Notes: generated by a model from the letters alone, not told the origin. A stretch of DNA of 41,918 nt from Phycisphaeraceae bacterium (GCA_020831765.1 JAFIFY010000018.1:1-41918), one strand, 5' to 3'; positions 8,114 to 17,379 are shown, counted from the stretch's first letter. Translations and numbers: made by a program.

Positions 8114-11101
8114 TCAGCGATCGGTGAGGATGATCTTTTCGCCATCGAAGCGGATGATGCGATCGCCGACGGTGATGACCGCATCCAGACCCTGGCCTTC
8201 GATCGTGATCCGCGGGTGCTCACCATCTTTGACGACGGTCCCGACGAAGAAAAAGTGGTCTTCACCGGAAACGCTGGTGGCGTTGACGTTGACCTCGTGG
8301 GTGCCGCCTCGGCCCTGCCCCCACGTCTTGACATATTCATATCGCAGGGGCTCGGCAAGCACTTGGGCATCGCGGGGATGGGCGAATGCGCCCCGCAGCG
8401 ATGGGCCTTCATCAGCCGGGCGAACCATGAATCGCCCCAGGTCCATCGCCTTGACGACGTCGGCCATGCGCTTGCCTTGGGGAATCGGCGGCTGATAGAG
8501 CCAGAGACGTCTGTGTCCTTCGCCGCCGTCGATCCGATCGACGAGCACGAACAGGCACGGCGCGCCCGAGGCGCCGCTGAAATCAAAGGCCATCGCCCGC
8601 ATGCCGGTGATGCCGGACGATTCGGCCGCCTCATCGTCGGTTCGCGGGCGTATCACGTGTCCGTAGGGCGCGATCGCCAGGCGGCCGCCGCGTTCGTAGA
8701 CCTTGTTCATGTCCGCGCTGATGATCAAGGTGTGTTCGTCCGTGTGCAGATGGGTCAGGCGCGCTGTGCCGGCATCCCAGAGTTCGGACTCGGGCATCCA
8801 GACGACGTTCTCTTCCTGCCGCCGCCGCACACGATCGGTCGGGCCCTGTGCCCAGTTGACGTCCAGGCCGCGAAGGCGGTAGGTGCCGGCGTTCTGGCCG
8901 TGCCAGCCGCTGATGATCATGCTCTTGAGGAAGACCTGGGCGACAAAGGCATCCTCGCCCCAGCCGCTGCGCAGGACGTAGTAGCCGAAATCCGGCGCTT
9001 GCCACTGGCGAGGCAGATGGGTGCCCAGCGGGGCGGGCTCCATGTCCAGGGGGAAGTTGACGAAACCGCGAACCGGGTCTTCGCGCAGGGCGTCGGTCCG
9101 CAGGTCCAGGTTCCGTTCCCGGGCTTCCTGCTTCCAGGCGGTGAGTACCTCGGGCTGCCACTGGGGACGAATCGTTGGAAGCAGCGCGGCGAAGTAGTTG
9201 CCGCCGATGCGGGTCGTGCCGTTGATGTCCTGGGGTCCCCCGACGATCTTTCGGGGGATGACGTCCGGATACTCGTTGCCGGGGGTGATGTCATAACCCA
9301 TGACCCGGCGCCACGCCGGCCAGAGCCGGGCATGGCCGATCATGGCCTCCATCGAGTAGTGGCTCACCTCGCCCTGAAAGCCGCCCCGACCCACCGCGTG
9401 GGTGTTGTGCAACGCGCTGACGAAACGGCTGATCCGCAGCATCCGCGCGAAGGCCGGATCGCCTCCGGTGCGCTTCCAGGTGGCCAGCGCGTTTTCATAA
9501 GCCAGCTTCCGGGTCGCGTACTGCTCGCGAAGTTCGCGTGTCCGCTGCTCCCAGCGCTCGATCTGTTCATCCGTGGCGGGGCTGAGGCTCGGTGCGATGT
9601 GGCCCCAGCGCATACGCCACTGCACCTTGACCATCAGCGGGTAAAGCCCCTTTTCAAGACGGACAACCTGCCCGTCGGCCAGAAGCCTGCCGTTGAGCGC
9701 CACCTGCATGACATTGGCCAGAGAACACGGGGCACTGAGGATGAACTTGCCCGGCTCCTTCACTTCGATGACCGTGTAACCCACCATGGTGAACGGCTGG
9801 CGAAGGCGAGAGGCCGCATCGGCATCGAGCAGGTCGTAAACGCGCATCCCGCCATACTGATCGTCGGCCGTCACGCGAAGAGCCGGATCCTGCTCCCGGA
9901 AGGTCATTTCGAACTCGCCAACCTCCACCTTGGCACCCGGCCGGGGGTGAACGGTTTCGAGTCCGTAGAACACCACGCGCGGGTCATCGGGCGTGATCTG
10001 GCGCAGGGGCTCGGTGTGCAGCCATCGATCGGGTGACCTGCCGGGGGTCAGGGCGACCACGGGCACGTCATCGCCGGGGTGGAAATCGTCCGGCGCCGGC
10101 GGAAGCACCTCATCGAGGAACGGTGTCGACGGCTCCTCAGGCGCATCAGCGGGCAGATCGTGAAGCAGCAGCGCGCTCATGGTGATCCCGGCATAGACAT
10201 CAGCCACATGATTGCTGACGACGTGCCAGTTGGTGTTGCCCAGCGTCCCGGGCGTGAAGTACACGCGTGAACCCAGGTCGCCCACCCAGGCGCGATAGTC
10301 GGCCTTGTAGTCCTCGGGCAGGGCATCATGGGCCAGGTCATAGAACACGGCCAATCGTTCGAGGCGATCCCCAAGCTCGCCCAAGGGGCGAAACGCGCCG
10401 CCACGATGCGGCCGCCTGAGTTCCTGCCTTGCCAGTTCCAGGCCCTTATCCACGTAACTTCGATCGCCGGTGAGCTGATAGAGAAGCCCGTAGGCCGGCG
10501 GAGTCGCGGCCGCTTCCAGTCGTTGCTTGGCCTTCTGCCCGAACGGCGTCTGAAATTTCTCGCGCAGCGCGGGCAGATCCTCCTTGCGGAACAGCAGACG
10601 AGGATACTCGCCTGGTTCGATGGCTCGATGGTTCGGGTCAACCTGGGGCGCATACGCCGAACCGCGCGCCGCTCCCTCAACCGTTCGGCCACGGAATGTT
10701 CCTTCATATGTCCCGCTCAGCGCGCCGTCTTCATCACGCTTCAGCTCGATGCGATACTGTCCCTCTCCACCCGGAACCCACTGATCCCCGGTGAAGTTCA
10801 TGAGCAGCTCGATGCGCAGGCCCCCGGCGGTTGTCTCCGCCTTCTTCACCGCGCCGCGGTGGAAAGCCATGTTGTAATCGCGGGCCACGCCATAGGCCGC
10901 GCCCCAGTGATCGCCCACGCGCTCAAGGTCGACGACCAGCACGCGTCGCGGCGCGACATCTTCCCGGATCAACGCATCCTCGAGGATCAATTTGTAGTGG
11001 ATCGGTGTCGTGTCCGAGTTCGTGGCATCGCCCCTGCTTGAGGCGGCGGGCAGCATCAGCGTGATTACGAAAGCCAGGGTAAGGAAAAGTCTTTGGTGCA
11101 T
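8114..11101 (-). CDS. Heparinase II/III-like polysaccharide lyase with an inserted domain
   Basis: A 995-residue secreted protein. The start at 11101 follows GGAG with eight bases spacing and gives the signal peptide MHQRLFLTLAFVITLMLPAA; an ATG at 11119 is possible but has a weaker ribosome site. Residues 35-150 form a beta domain shared with the paralogue at 37764. Residues about 165-330 and 540-650 look like the two parts of an alpha/alpha toroid (NTNWHVVSNHVADVYAG near 289; GEVSHYSMEAM near 577). Residues about 330-530 are an insertion absent from the paralogue. Then comes the lyase beta-sandwich, with FGYYVLRSGWGEDAF (705-719) and GWHGQNAGTYRL (732-743) where heparinases carry GHGHAD-type motifs. 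It probably cleaves a uronate-containing polysaccharide in the periplasm or outside; the substrate is unknown. It lies 67 bases behind the DUF4091-like gene, so an operon is likely. Confidence 0.82.
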   Translation of the reverse strand: MHQRLFLTLAFVITLMLPAASSRGDATNSDTTPIHYKLILEDALIREDVAPRRVLVVDLERVGDHWGAAYGVARDYNMAFHRGAVKKAETTAGGLRIELLMNFTGDQWVPGGEGQYRIELKRDEDGALSGTYEGTFRGRTVEGAARGSAYAPQVDPNHRAIEPGEYPRLLFRKEDLPALREKFQTPFGQKAKQRLEAAATPPAYGLLYQLTGDRSYVDKGLELARQELRRPHRGGAFRPLGELGDRLERLAVFYDLAHDALPEDYKADYRAWVGDLGSRVYFTPGTLGNTNWHVVSNHVADVYAGITMSALLLHDLPADAPEEPSTPFLDEVLPPAPDDFHPGDDVPVVALTPGRSPDRWLHTEPLRQITPDDPRVVFYGLETVHPRPGAKVEVGEFEMTFREQDPALRVTADDQYGGMRVYDLLDADAASRLRQPFTMVGYTVIEVKEPGKFILSAPCSLANVMQVALNGRLLADGQVVRLEKGLYPLMVKVQWRMRWGHIAPSLSPATDEQIERWEQRTRELREQYATRKLAYENALATWKRTGGDPAFARMLRISRFVSALHNTHAVGRGGFQGEVSHYSMEAMIGHARLWPAWRRVMGYDITPGNEYPDVIPRKIVGGPQDINGTTRIGGNYFAALLPTIRPQWQPEVLTAWKQEARERNLDLRTDALREDPVRGFVNFPLDMEPAPLGTHLPRQWQAPDFGYYVLRSGWGEDAFVAQVFLKSMIISGWHGQNAGTYRLRGLDVNWAQGPTDRVRRRQEENVVWMPESELWDAGTARLTHLHTDEHTLIISADMNKVYERGGRLAIAPYGHVIRPRTDDEAAESSGITGMRAMAFDFSGASGAPCLFVLVDRIDGGEGHRRLWLYQPPIPQGKRMADVVKAMDLGRFMVRPADEGPSLRGAFAHPRDAQVLAEPLRYEYVKTWGQGRGGTHEVNVNATSVSGEDHFFFVGTVVKDGEHPRITIEGQGLDAVITVGDRIIRFDGEKIILTDR

Positions 11102-11168
11102 TGTTGAAACTCCATTCATGGCAACCACCGGGCGGCATCGACGCCGGCCCTGGGTATCGTGGGGCATG

Positions 11169-13595
11169 CTATGGGGCGGCAATCGCCCGGGTGATCTGAT
11201 AAGCACATTCGAAAAGTTCATTCTGAATCCGTTCCCAATCCCCATCGGGCGTGAATCCAAGTGCGATGAAGGCGGTGTACGCGGCCAGTTGCCCTTCGAT
11301 CAATGGGCGGATCGCCTGGGCACGCGCGGCCAGTTCATCGGATAGCCTTTGGTCCTCCTTGTGGGTTTCGATCAGGATAAAGGCTTCGGCTTCCTGAAGT
11401 CCCTGGCGGTACATCTCGAAGCGCGTGGTGGCCAGGAGTCCTTCGGGCCCGGCCGCGAGCATCGCTCGGGTCGCGCCGCGGACCACCCGCATCCACTCGC
11501 GCATGTCGACGAACCGCTCGAATGTCTCGCCGTCGTCGCGGGGAATCCTGATGAAATCAATGCCCTTGCCGCTCACGCCGTTGAACCCGTCCTTCAGGGC
11601 ATGGATGGCGGCGATTCGGTAGCGGGGCAGGGATGAATCGTGGTGGAGAATGCCCCGGTGATTCGTCATGCGGTAGGGGTCCTCGACAAGCCAGCCCTGC
11701 CCCCCGCGCCCGTGGCGTGCGGGGAACACGATCAGTCCGCGCGGCCGAGGACCGAGATGATGGCTGTACGCCACCCATCGCACATCCCGGGCAGCGCGAT
11801 CGAGCGTCGCCATCGTCTGTTCCGACGGCCGCGCATCACTGGGCGTGCCGAGCATCAGACATGAAGGATCCCAGTCAAGCTCGGCAACCAGCGCCTTCAT
11901 GGCCTCGACAACTCGAGCCCAGATCGCTTCCGAGCCCGGCTCGCCGAAGTTGGGAATCTCCGCGTCCACGATCCGATCGCCGCGCAGTTCGGAAACGGGG
12001 ATGGTCAACGGGCGATCCTGTCGCGGATCGTTGTTGGCCGTCCAAAGATGCAGGATCAGAACCCTCGGTTCTCCCACGTGCCGATCGTACAGCCGCAGGT
12101 ATCGCTCAACCAGCCGCAGGTCCGGCACCATGTCCCCCTGTGCATCGCGCCGAAACAGCAGCATCGGATCACCCCGCAGCATGGACATATCCCGCTGGGC
12201 CGGAATCGCGGCGATCTGGTTGCCCAGCTTGCCCAGATACTTCAACGACTGCTCAATCAGCGCAAAATGCTCGTCCGACCACATCGCCACGCCGTAGCGT
12301 TCGGCCAGGCTGTGCGTCGATTGAAACAACCCGGACCAGGTCGTGAAGTCGCGCGGCTGGGCGACCCGCCATGCGGCCACGCGCACCTCCACCGGTGCTT
12401 CCAGTTCCACGTCCATGACCGCTACGCGCAACGTGCCCCGGTAAGTGCCCGGCTCGGCCTGAGCCGATGCGCTGACCGTCAGCCAGACCGGAATCGTTGA
12501 TTGACCGCGCGGGGCAACCGGTGAAAGGACATCGAAGGGAATCGCCGCATCATGCGAATCCGTCACGCCATATCGAATCCGGACATCCGAGGCCCCCAGC
12601 CGCGCGCCCTGGTCACTGACCAGTTCGCTCACCTGCGCCTTGAGTTTGGCCCCATCCCGAACGCCCGCAACAACGATCTGCCCCGACCCTACCCCATTGC
12701 GCGGCAGTGAGATCGACACAGGGCTCAGCGGCGCGAATGGATCGCCCTGGTCGGCGTACCGGCCGACGACGGTCATGGGCGAGGCGTTCCAGAGGCGCGG
12801 GCTCTGAATATCGGCGGCGGTCTTCAGGCCTGATGCGCTCCCGGCGAGAAGGTCAGCGCGGTTCAACCCCGTCGTTGACCACAGTGAGTGGTGTGAGCCG
12901 GACCAGTGCCCCTGAAGCGCGCGGACCTGATATGGGCTGCGGTAGATGGCCACGGCGACCAGATTGTTTCCCTCCCGCAGCGATTCGGCCGGAATTCGGA
13001 CGCTCATCGTCCGTATCCGGCTCTGATACCGCTCGAGCAATTCCGGTGATGGATCGGCCGGGACATGCGTGGGCAGCCGGCCCTCGCCATCCGGCGCGAA
13101 AAATGCCTCGTCGGGGTAGGGTTCAGCGAGGGTCTGGGGCGTCAGCTTCTCTTCGGGTAGATGCGAGCGAGCAAGTTCTCGGCCGTTGAGATAGACCACG
13201 GCCCCGCCCCGATACTCGACATCGAGCTTCAGGTCCCGCACCTGCCTGGCATCGGTCACTTCAAACCAGCGGCGCAGGTAGATGCCTGACACCCGCCACT
13301 GGCGATCGCTTCCGAATCCCGGCGCGAAGTCACGGGCGAATCCCCATCCCCGGTCATTAAAGCCCGGCGTCATCCAGTCTTCATCCGGCGGCCTGTTGGG
13401 GTGGCTATGGCCCCGACCGAATGGTTCATACTCCCCCGCATCACCGGCGATCGCGGTCGCCATCGTCCAGTAGATCCGCCATTCCGGCCGGTCGCCCCAG
13501 ACATTGACTGTATGGTCGGCACGCAGCCCTTGAGCGAAAAACCCGCCGATCATAAGGACGAGGCCGAACATGAATATCAAGGGATGCTTCATCAT
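11169..13595 (-). CDS. Secreted DUF4091/GH123-like protein, copy 1
   Basis: An 808-residue exported protein with a signal peptide (MMKHPLIFMFGLVLMIGGFF, cleavage near 26); the ATG at 13595 follows GAGGTGG. Residues about 30-260 are a jelly-roll-like domain containing the GAVVYLNGRELARS pattern of galactose-binding folds. A second beta domain follows. From about 400 comes a barrel-like domain with WSDEHFALIEQSLKYLG near 430. The C-terminus has TTRFEMYRQGLQEAEAF (about 722-738), matching the R.GLQD.E signature I associate with DUF4091. Relatives of GH123 act on N-acetylgalactosaminides, but the acid pair of an active site is not evident here: the expected place reads GTPSDARPS. It may be a divergent hydrolase or a binding protein. 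It is paralogous to the protein at 34258 and lies between the CBM-like and lyase genes in a probable operon. Confidence 0.75.
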   Translation of the reverse strand: MMKHPLIFMFGLVLMIGGFFAQGLRADHTVNVWGDRPEWRIYWTMATAIAGDAGEYEPFGRGHSHPNRPPDEDWMTPGFNDRGWGFARDFAPGFGSDRQWRVSGIYLRRWFEVTDARQVRDLKLDVEYRGGAVVYLNGRELARSHLPEEKLTPQTLAEPYPDEAFFAPDGEGRLPTHVPADPSPELLERYQSRIRTMSVRIPAESLREGNNLVAVAIYRSPYQVRALQGHWSGSHHSLWSTTGLNRADLLAGSASGLKTAADIQSPRLWNASPMTVVGRYADQGDPFAPLSPVSISLPRNGVGSGQIVVAGVRDGAKLKAQVSELVSDQGARLGASDVRIRYGVTDSHDAAIPFDVLSPVAPRGQSTIPVWLTVSASAQAEPGTYRGTLRVAVMDVELEAPVEVRVAAWRVAQPRDFTTWSGLFQSTHSLAERYGVAMWSDEHFALIEQSLKYLGKLGNQIAAIPAQRDMSMLRGDPMLLFRRDAQGDMVPDLRLVERYLRLYDRHVGEPRVLILHLWTANNDPRQDRPLTIPVSELRGDRIVDAEIPNFGEPGSEAIWARVVEAMKALVAELDWDPSCLMLGTPSDARPSEQTMATLDRAARDVRWVAYSHHLGPRPRGLIVFPARHGRGGQGWLVEDPYRMTNHRGILHHDSSLPRYRIAAIHALKDGFNGVSGKGIDFIRIPRDDGETFERFVDMREWMRVVRGATRAMLAAGPEGLLATTRFEMYRQGLQEAEAFILIETHKEDQRLSDELAARAQAIRPLIEGQLAAYTAFIALGFTPDGDWERIQNELFECAYQITRAIAAP

Positions 13596-13658
13596 GGTGC
13601 CGCCACCTCGTGCAATGCAGTGGTAATGATGTGCCCGGTGGAAACGAGGGCCGTGTCA

Positions 13659-15374
13659 TCATTCATTGTCTTGTTCAGCAACGCGATAAATCCGAAAATC
13701 GTCGAAATACCCCTTGCCCTCTCCGAGGACGACGAAATGCACGTTCAGCGGGGTTCCATGCCTGGCACCGGTGAATTGGGCGCTGACCTTGCGCCATCCC
13801 TCACCGGCGAGGACCGATTCGGTCCTGGCGGTGCCCGTGCCCTTGCCATCAACCAGTTGTTGAGGTGTGAAGCCCAGGCCGGGTGTGGGAATCACAAACG
13901 CCTCGGTGTCGTCGCCGACCACCTTGACCCAACATTCCATTCGATAGGTCCGGTTGGGCAGCATCCGGGTGTGCGCCCGGTCACGCGGGAAGAAGCGGTG
14001 GGCAACGAACCGTTGGGCGGGGATGCCTTCGACTTCGAGCGATCGCGTGCCGCTTCGGGCATATTCCGTGCTGATGCGGTGACGGGCCGGGGTATTGTGT
14101 TCGGGCTGAAAGCCACGCTCGGTCGTGCTTACCGGCAGGGGTTGATCTTCAAAATCCTCTCCGTCAACGCGGACGAGGATGGTGTGGCCATGGCCCTGTA
14201 CGATGCGCGAATCGGCGATGATGTATTCAACGATCTCCGGAGGAAGGGTGACCATCCGCTGGCGATATTCGCCGAAGCGATAGCCGTTCCGCTGTTCTTC
14301 AACCAGGGGCGTGTGCATGTGGATTCCGCCCCAGATCGGGCACTTGTTGTAACGCGTGGGCCGGTCCATCTCGTGTGTCGCAAGCAGCCCCCAGCCCTGA
14401 CGGTCGCGCAGATAAGCCACGAACCCTCGCGCGGCGATCTCGGGATGATTGCGCCGGAACATCGACTCGCTGTTGTTCGACCAGGTGGTGTAGCGAGGCC
14501 CCTCGGCGTCGGGCTTGCGCGGGCCGGCCACACCGGTGTAGGCATAGCTGATCTCATCAGGCCAGATCGAGGTGACGCCGCCCGAGTACCAGCCGCCGGC
14601 ACCGAAGGAGTCCGGTCGTCCGCTGTTGTCCACGTAATCGCGGTCGATCCGCCACTGCGTACGACGTTCAAACACGTAGCCCAGCACCGGGTCCACCCGC
14701 AGCGTGATATCCGACCGCGCCCCGAAGGTGGCATCAGGCTGTCGAGGCCAGCCGCCGCGCACGACGGTGTATTGCAGGGCGCGCCCCGTTCCGGTCACCG
14801 TGATCTCCCGCCCCGCATGGACCTCGTCGCGGTACCGGTCCACCGGACTGCCATCGGGAACTTCCGTACCGATCCGATGATGCACCGGGTGGAACGTATC
14901 GTTGATCACGTTGGAGGTGTCCGCGCCGGGATATCGCGCAAAGAAATGCCCATGCAGAAATCCGATGGGACGATCGCCATCGAAGATCACCCGCAAGGTG
15001 GTTTTGTTGGGCTTGAGTTCCGGGCCATGTTCGCCGCGCTGCCACCAGTAATACGTATGCGCGATTTCGCGGACATGAAAATCCGGCTTGTGATCGGCAA
15101 AGCGCGCCGGCGGATCGACGATCCTGATCAGCCGCTCAAGCTCGTTCGGTCCAGCCTCGCCCTGCCCGGGCTCGCCCGGTGCCGCTTTGGCACTGGCCAG
15201 AAAAGGAACCGCCCCCATCAGCAGGACAATCAGGCTCAGTTTCGCAAACAGGCCAAAATCGCACCATTTTCGCAGATGCTGATAATCGCCACCGGGGAGG
15301 GGATCTTCATCGGTGACAATGGCCAGCAGGCCGGGATTCGTGGCGGTGGGTCGGCGTTTGGGGGAATTGGGCAT
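13659..15374 (-). CDS. Secreted protein of unknown function with a CBM-like C-terminus
   Basis: A 571-residue protein. The frame is open to 15800, but that would run through the tRNA gene; the ATG at 15374 has GGTGGA six bases upstream and is chosen. The N-terminus is unusual: about 40 polar residues come before the hydrophobic stretch GLFAKLSLIVLLMGAVPFLA (41-60) with a possible cleavage after SAKA. The middle (about 80-400) is rich in W, Y, H and D (HTYYWWQRGEHG, HGHFFARYPG, GGWYSGGVTSIWPDE) and I do not recognise its family; it could be a lyase or a glycan-binding beta protein. The last 150 residues resemble a CenC-type carbohydrate-binding jelly roll (SGTRSLEVEG, YRMECWVKV, GWRKVSAQFTG, GYFDDFRIYRV). 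It is the first gene of the cassette, 63 bases ahead of the DUF4091-like gene. Confidence 0.7.
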   Translation of the reverse strand: MPNSPKRRPTATNPGLLAIVTDEDPLPGGDYQHLRKWCDFGLFAKLSLIVLLMGAVPFLASAKAAPGEPGQGEAGPNELERLIRIVDPPARFADHKPDFHVREIAHTYYWWQRGEHGPELKPNKTTLRVIFDGDRPIGFLHGHFFARYPGADTSNVINDTFHPVHHRIGTEVPDGSPVDRYRDEVHAGREITVTGTGRALQYTVVRGGWPRQPDATFGARSDITLRVDPVLGYVFERRTQWRIDRDYVDNSGRPDSFGAGGWYSGGVTSIWPDEISYAYTGVAGPRKPDAEGPRYTTWSNNSESMFRRNHPEIAARGFVAYLRDRQGWGLLATHEMDRPTRYNKCPIWGGIHMHTPLVEEQRNGYRFGEYRQRMVTLPPEIVEYIIADSRIVQGHGHTILVRVDGEDFEDQPLPVSTTERGFQPEHNTPARHRISTEYARSGTRSLEVEGIPAQRFVAHRFFPRDRAHTRMLPNRTYRMECWVKVVGDDTEAFVIPTPGLGFTPQQLVDGKGTGTARTESVLAGEGWRKVSAQFTGARHGTPLNVHFVVLGEGKGYFDDFRIYRVAEQDNE

Positions 15375-15649
15375 TGTGATTCCACCGGTTTCATTCAAAG
15401 ATGCAGTCGGCCGCTCCTCCGTCGGTGCCTGCCTTTGCCAGAATCTTCCCATTGACAACGAGTCGATCGACAATCCATTGCCCAGGAGCGCGATAGCCTC
15501 CGCAGGAGCCGCAGTCTCGCACGGAAGATCAAGGCTTGCGGTCTCGGCACGGGAATAGCGGATCCGGATACCCGACACCCGGTCACCCTCCCTCGGACGC
15601 GCCCGCTGCGATCCGCCCGGTGAATTAAAGATGGAGCCAAGCGCACCAA

Positions 15650-15722
15650 CGCGCCCGGGAGGATTCGAACCTCCGACCCTCGGTTTAGGAAACCGATGCT
15701 CTATCCACTGAGCTACGGGCGC
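15650..15722 (-). tRNA. tRNA-Arg, anticodon CCT
   Basis: The minus strand folds as a full cloverleaf: acceptor GCGCCCG/CGGGCGC, D-arm GCTC..GAGC, anticodon stem TCGGT/ACCGA with loop TTCCTAA (CCT, plus-strand positions 15687-15689), and T-arm GGAGG-TTCGAAT-CCTCC. The discriminator is G at 15650 and no CCA is encoded. It reads AGG codons. Its 3' end faces the carbohydrate cassette, and a long conceptual frame (to 15800) across it is an artefact. Confidence 0.97.
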
Positions 15723-15878
15723 TGCGGGACCGCGAAGGATCCTTGGGGCATGATATCCTCTGATGGGTAATGCGTCGTGAATGTTTCCTCGCGGGTGCAT
15801 GGCGGCGTTTGGGGGAATGGTGGAATAGGCACGGGGTGGTGTCGTACCGTCCAGCGGATGAAGCGAATGGAGTAATCA

Positions 15879-16619
15879 ATGGCTGAGCGATTGCCGGGAC
15901 AGATGCGTGAGGTTCAGATTCTGCCGGCATCGGGCTTTGCGCCCGGGGCGGTGGAGATTCAGCAGGGGCTGACGCGGGTTTTGTGTACGGCGAGTGTGTC
16001 CACCCAGGCGCCGGACTGGATTCGTCGGGATGAATACGGCAGGCCGGAGCACGGTTGGGTCACGGCCGAATACAACATGCTGCCCGGCTCGACGCCCCAG
16101 CGTAAGCGGCGCGGCGCTGACAGCCGCGCCACCGAGATTCAACGTCTGATCGCCCGGGTGTTGCGGGCCGGTGTGGATCTCCGTGCCCTTGGCGGCGTGG
16201 CGATCACCTGCGATTGCGATGTGCTTCAGGCCGATGGAGGCACACGTACGGCGGCGGTCACCGGGGCCATGGTCGCCCTGACGCAGGCGGTCAGCTTCGC
16301 GCACGAGCAGGGCATGATCCGTGACCACCCCCTTCGGGCGCTGGTCGCGGCGGTCAGCGTCGGCATCGTGGATGGCGTGGCACATCTGGACCTGGACTAT
16401 GGGCTGGACTCGCGCGCCGAAGTGGACCTGAACGTGGCCATGGACGATCGGGGAGGGCTGATCGAGGTTCAGGGAACCGCCGAGGGCAACACGTTCACCC
16501 GGGGCCAGCTCGATGGGATGCTCGATCTGGCGGCCGAGGGGATCGCCCAGCTTCACGAAATCCAGCGCCAGGCCCTCGCCACCATGGGTGCCACCGTCCG
16601 GCCGGGCCGGGGAGTTTGA
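15879..16619 (+). CDS. rph: Ribonuclease PH
   Basis: A 246-residue phosphorolytic 3'-5' exoribonuclease that trims the 3' ends of tRNA precursors in the cytoplasm, normally as a hexamer. Family signatures are clear: VLCTASV, GWVTAEYNMLPGSTP, TEIQRLIARVLRAGVDL, CDVLQADGGTRTAAVTGA and EVQGTAEGNTFTRGQLD. The start is fixed: GGAG lies seven bases upstream and an in-frame TAA lies two codons before the ATG. The usual N-terminal DGR motif is degenerate here (MAERLPGQMREVQI), which is odd because the rest is canonical. It is the first gene of the plus-strand core cluster and is divergent from the tRNA gene it may help process. Confidence 0.95.
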   Translation: MAERLPGQMREVQILPASGFAPGAVEIQQGLTRVLCTASVSTQAPDWIRRDEYGRPEHGWVTAEYNMLPGSTPQRKRRGADSRATEIQRLIARVLRAGVDLRALGGVAITCDCDVLQADGGTRTAAVTGAMVALTQAVSFAHEQGMIRDHPLRALVAAVSVGIVDGVAHLDLDYGLDSRAEVDLNVAMDDRGGLIEVQGTAEGNTFTRGQLDGMLDLAAEGIAQLHEIQRQALATMGATVRPGRGV

Positions 16620-16724
16620 TCAGTGGCCAGCGGCGCTCCGCGGCACGGCGTTGCGTGACGCATCGGCGGGGACACGAGCACGCTGCCAGCTTGGGGAGCG
16701 CTGCGCGAGGCAGGAGCGGACAAG

Positions 16725-17348
16725 ATGCTCGAGCGACGAATCATTCTGGCCAGCCAGTCGCCTCGACGTGCTCAACTTCTTACTGAATCTGGTTTTGTGT
16801 TTGAGCAACGGTCGCCGCCGTTTGTCGATCCCGCCCAGCCGGAGGCCCAGGCATCCGCGGATGTGGCGGAGATCGCCAAGTCGCTGGCCGTGGCCAAAGC
16901 CCGGAGCGTGGCCGACCTGCTGGAAACCGATCCAGCGCCTTGGCTGGTCATCGGGGCCGATACGATTTGCGTGGATTCGGACGGAGCGATGCGGGGCACG
17001 CCTCAGACGGCTGACGAAGCCCGGGCCATGATCCGGCGTTTCTTTAGGGTGTGGCACCGCGTGGTGAGCGGGGTGGGACTGGTCGGCAGCGAGGGCGAGC
17101 AATTCGCCTTTGCCGACGAGGCGGAGGTCCGGCTGGGAGCGGTTGGCGAGAGGGAACTGGATGCCTACATCGCCGGGGGTGACTGGCAGGGCAAGGCCGG
17201 AGGGTATAACCTCTTGGACCGGCGCAAGGCCGGCTGGCCCATTGAGGTTCGGGGCGATCCGACGACCGTGGTGGGGTTGCCGATGGGCAAATTGCTCGAT
17301 GCCGTGCGTCGATGGCCGGCGACCAGGGTTTGTTCTGAGCGGGGCTGA
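16725..17348 (+). CDS. maf: Maf/YhdE-like nucleoside triphosphate pyrophosphatase
   Basis: A 207-residue cytoplasmic house-cleaning enzyme that hydrolyses dTTP/UTP or modified nucleotides to monophosphates. The N-terminal LASQSPRRAQLL is the family signature; GADTICV, HRVVSGVGLV and GKAGGYNLLDRRKAGW follow at the expected spacing, and the protein ends soon after TTVVGLPMGKLL as is usual. The ATG at 16725 has GGAG ten bases upstream. It follows rph by 105 bases and precedes lpxK by 31. Which Maf subclass (dTTP/UTP or m7GTP) it belongs to cannot be decided with confidence. Confidence 0.93.
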   Translation: MLERRIILASQSPRRAQLLTESGFVFEQRSPPFVDPAQPEAQASADVAEIAKSLAVAKARSVADLLETDPAPWLVIGADTICVDSDGAMRGTPQTADEARAMIRRFFRVWHRVVSGVGLVGSEGEQFAFADEAEVRLGAVGERELDAYIAGGDWQGKAGGYNLLDRRKAGWPIEVRGDPTTVVGLPMGKLLDAVRRWPATRVCSERG

Positions 17349-17379
17349 AGGGGGTTTCCGGGTGTGGAGAGACGCATTC

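Noticed and set aside
7955-10036. 693-codon plus-strand open frame opposite the lyase gene
   Set aside because: It mirrors the lyase codons in a GC-rich genome; the lyase has a signal peptide, family motifs and a ribosome site, and this frame has none.
13401-15455. 684-codon plus-strand open frame opposite the left cassette
   Set aside because: It spans two well-supported minus-strand genes and the gap between them and resembles no family.
15375-15800. N-terminal extension of the 571-residue protein across the tRNA
   Set aside because: The extension translates the tRNA gene itself; the ATG at 15374 has a proper ribosome site.
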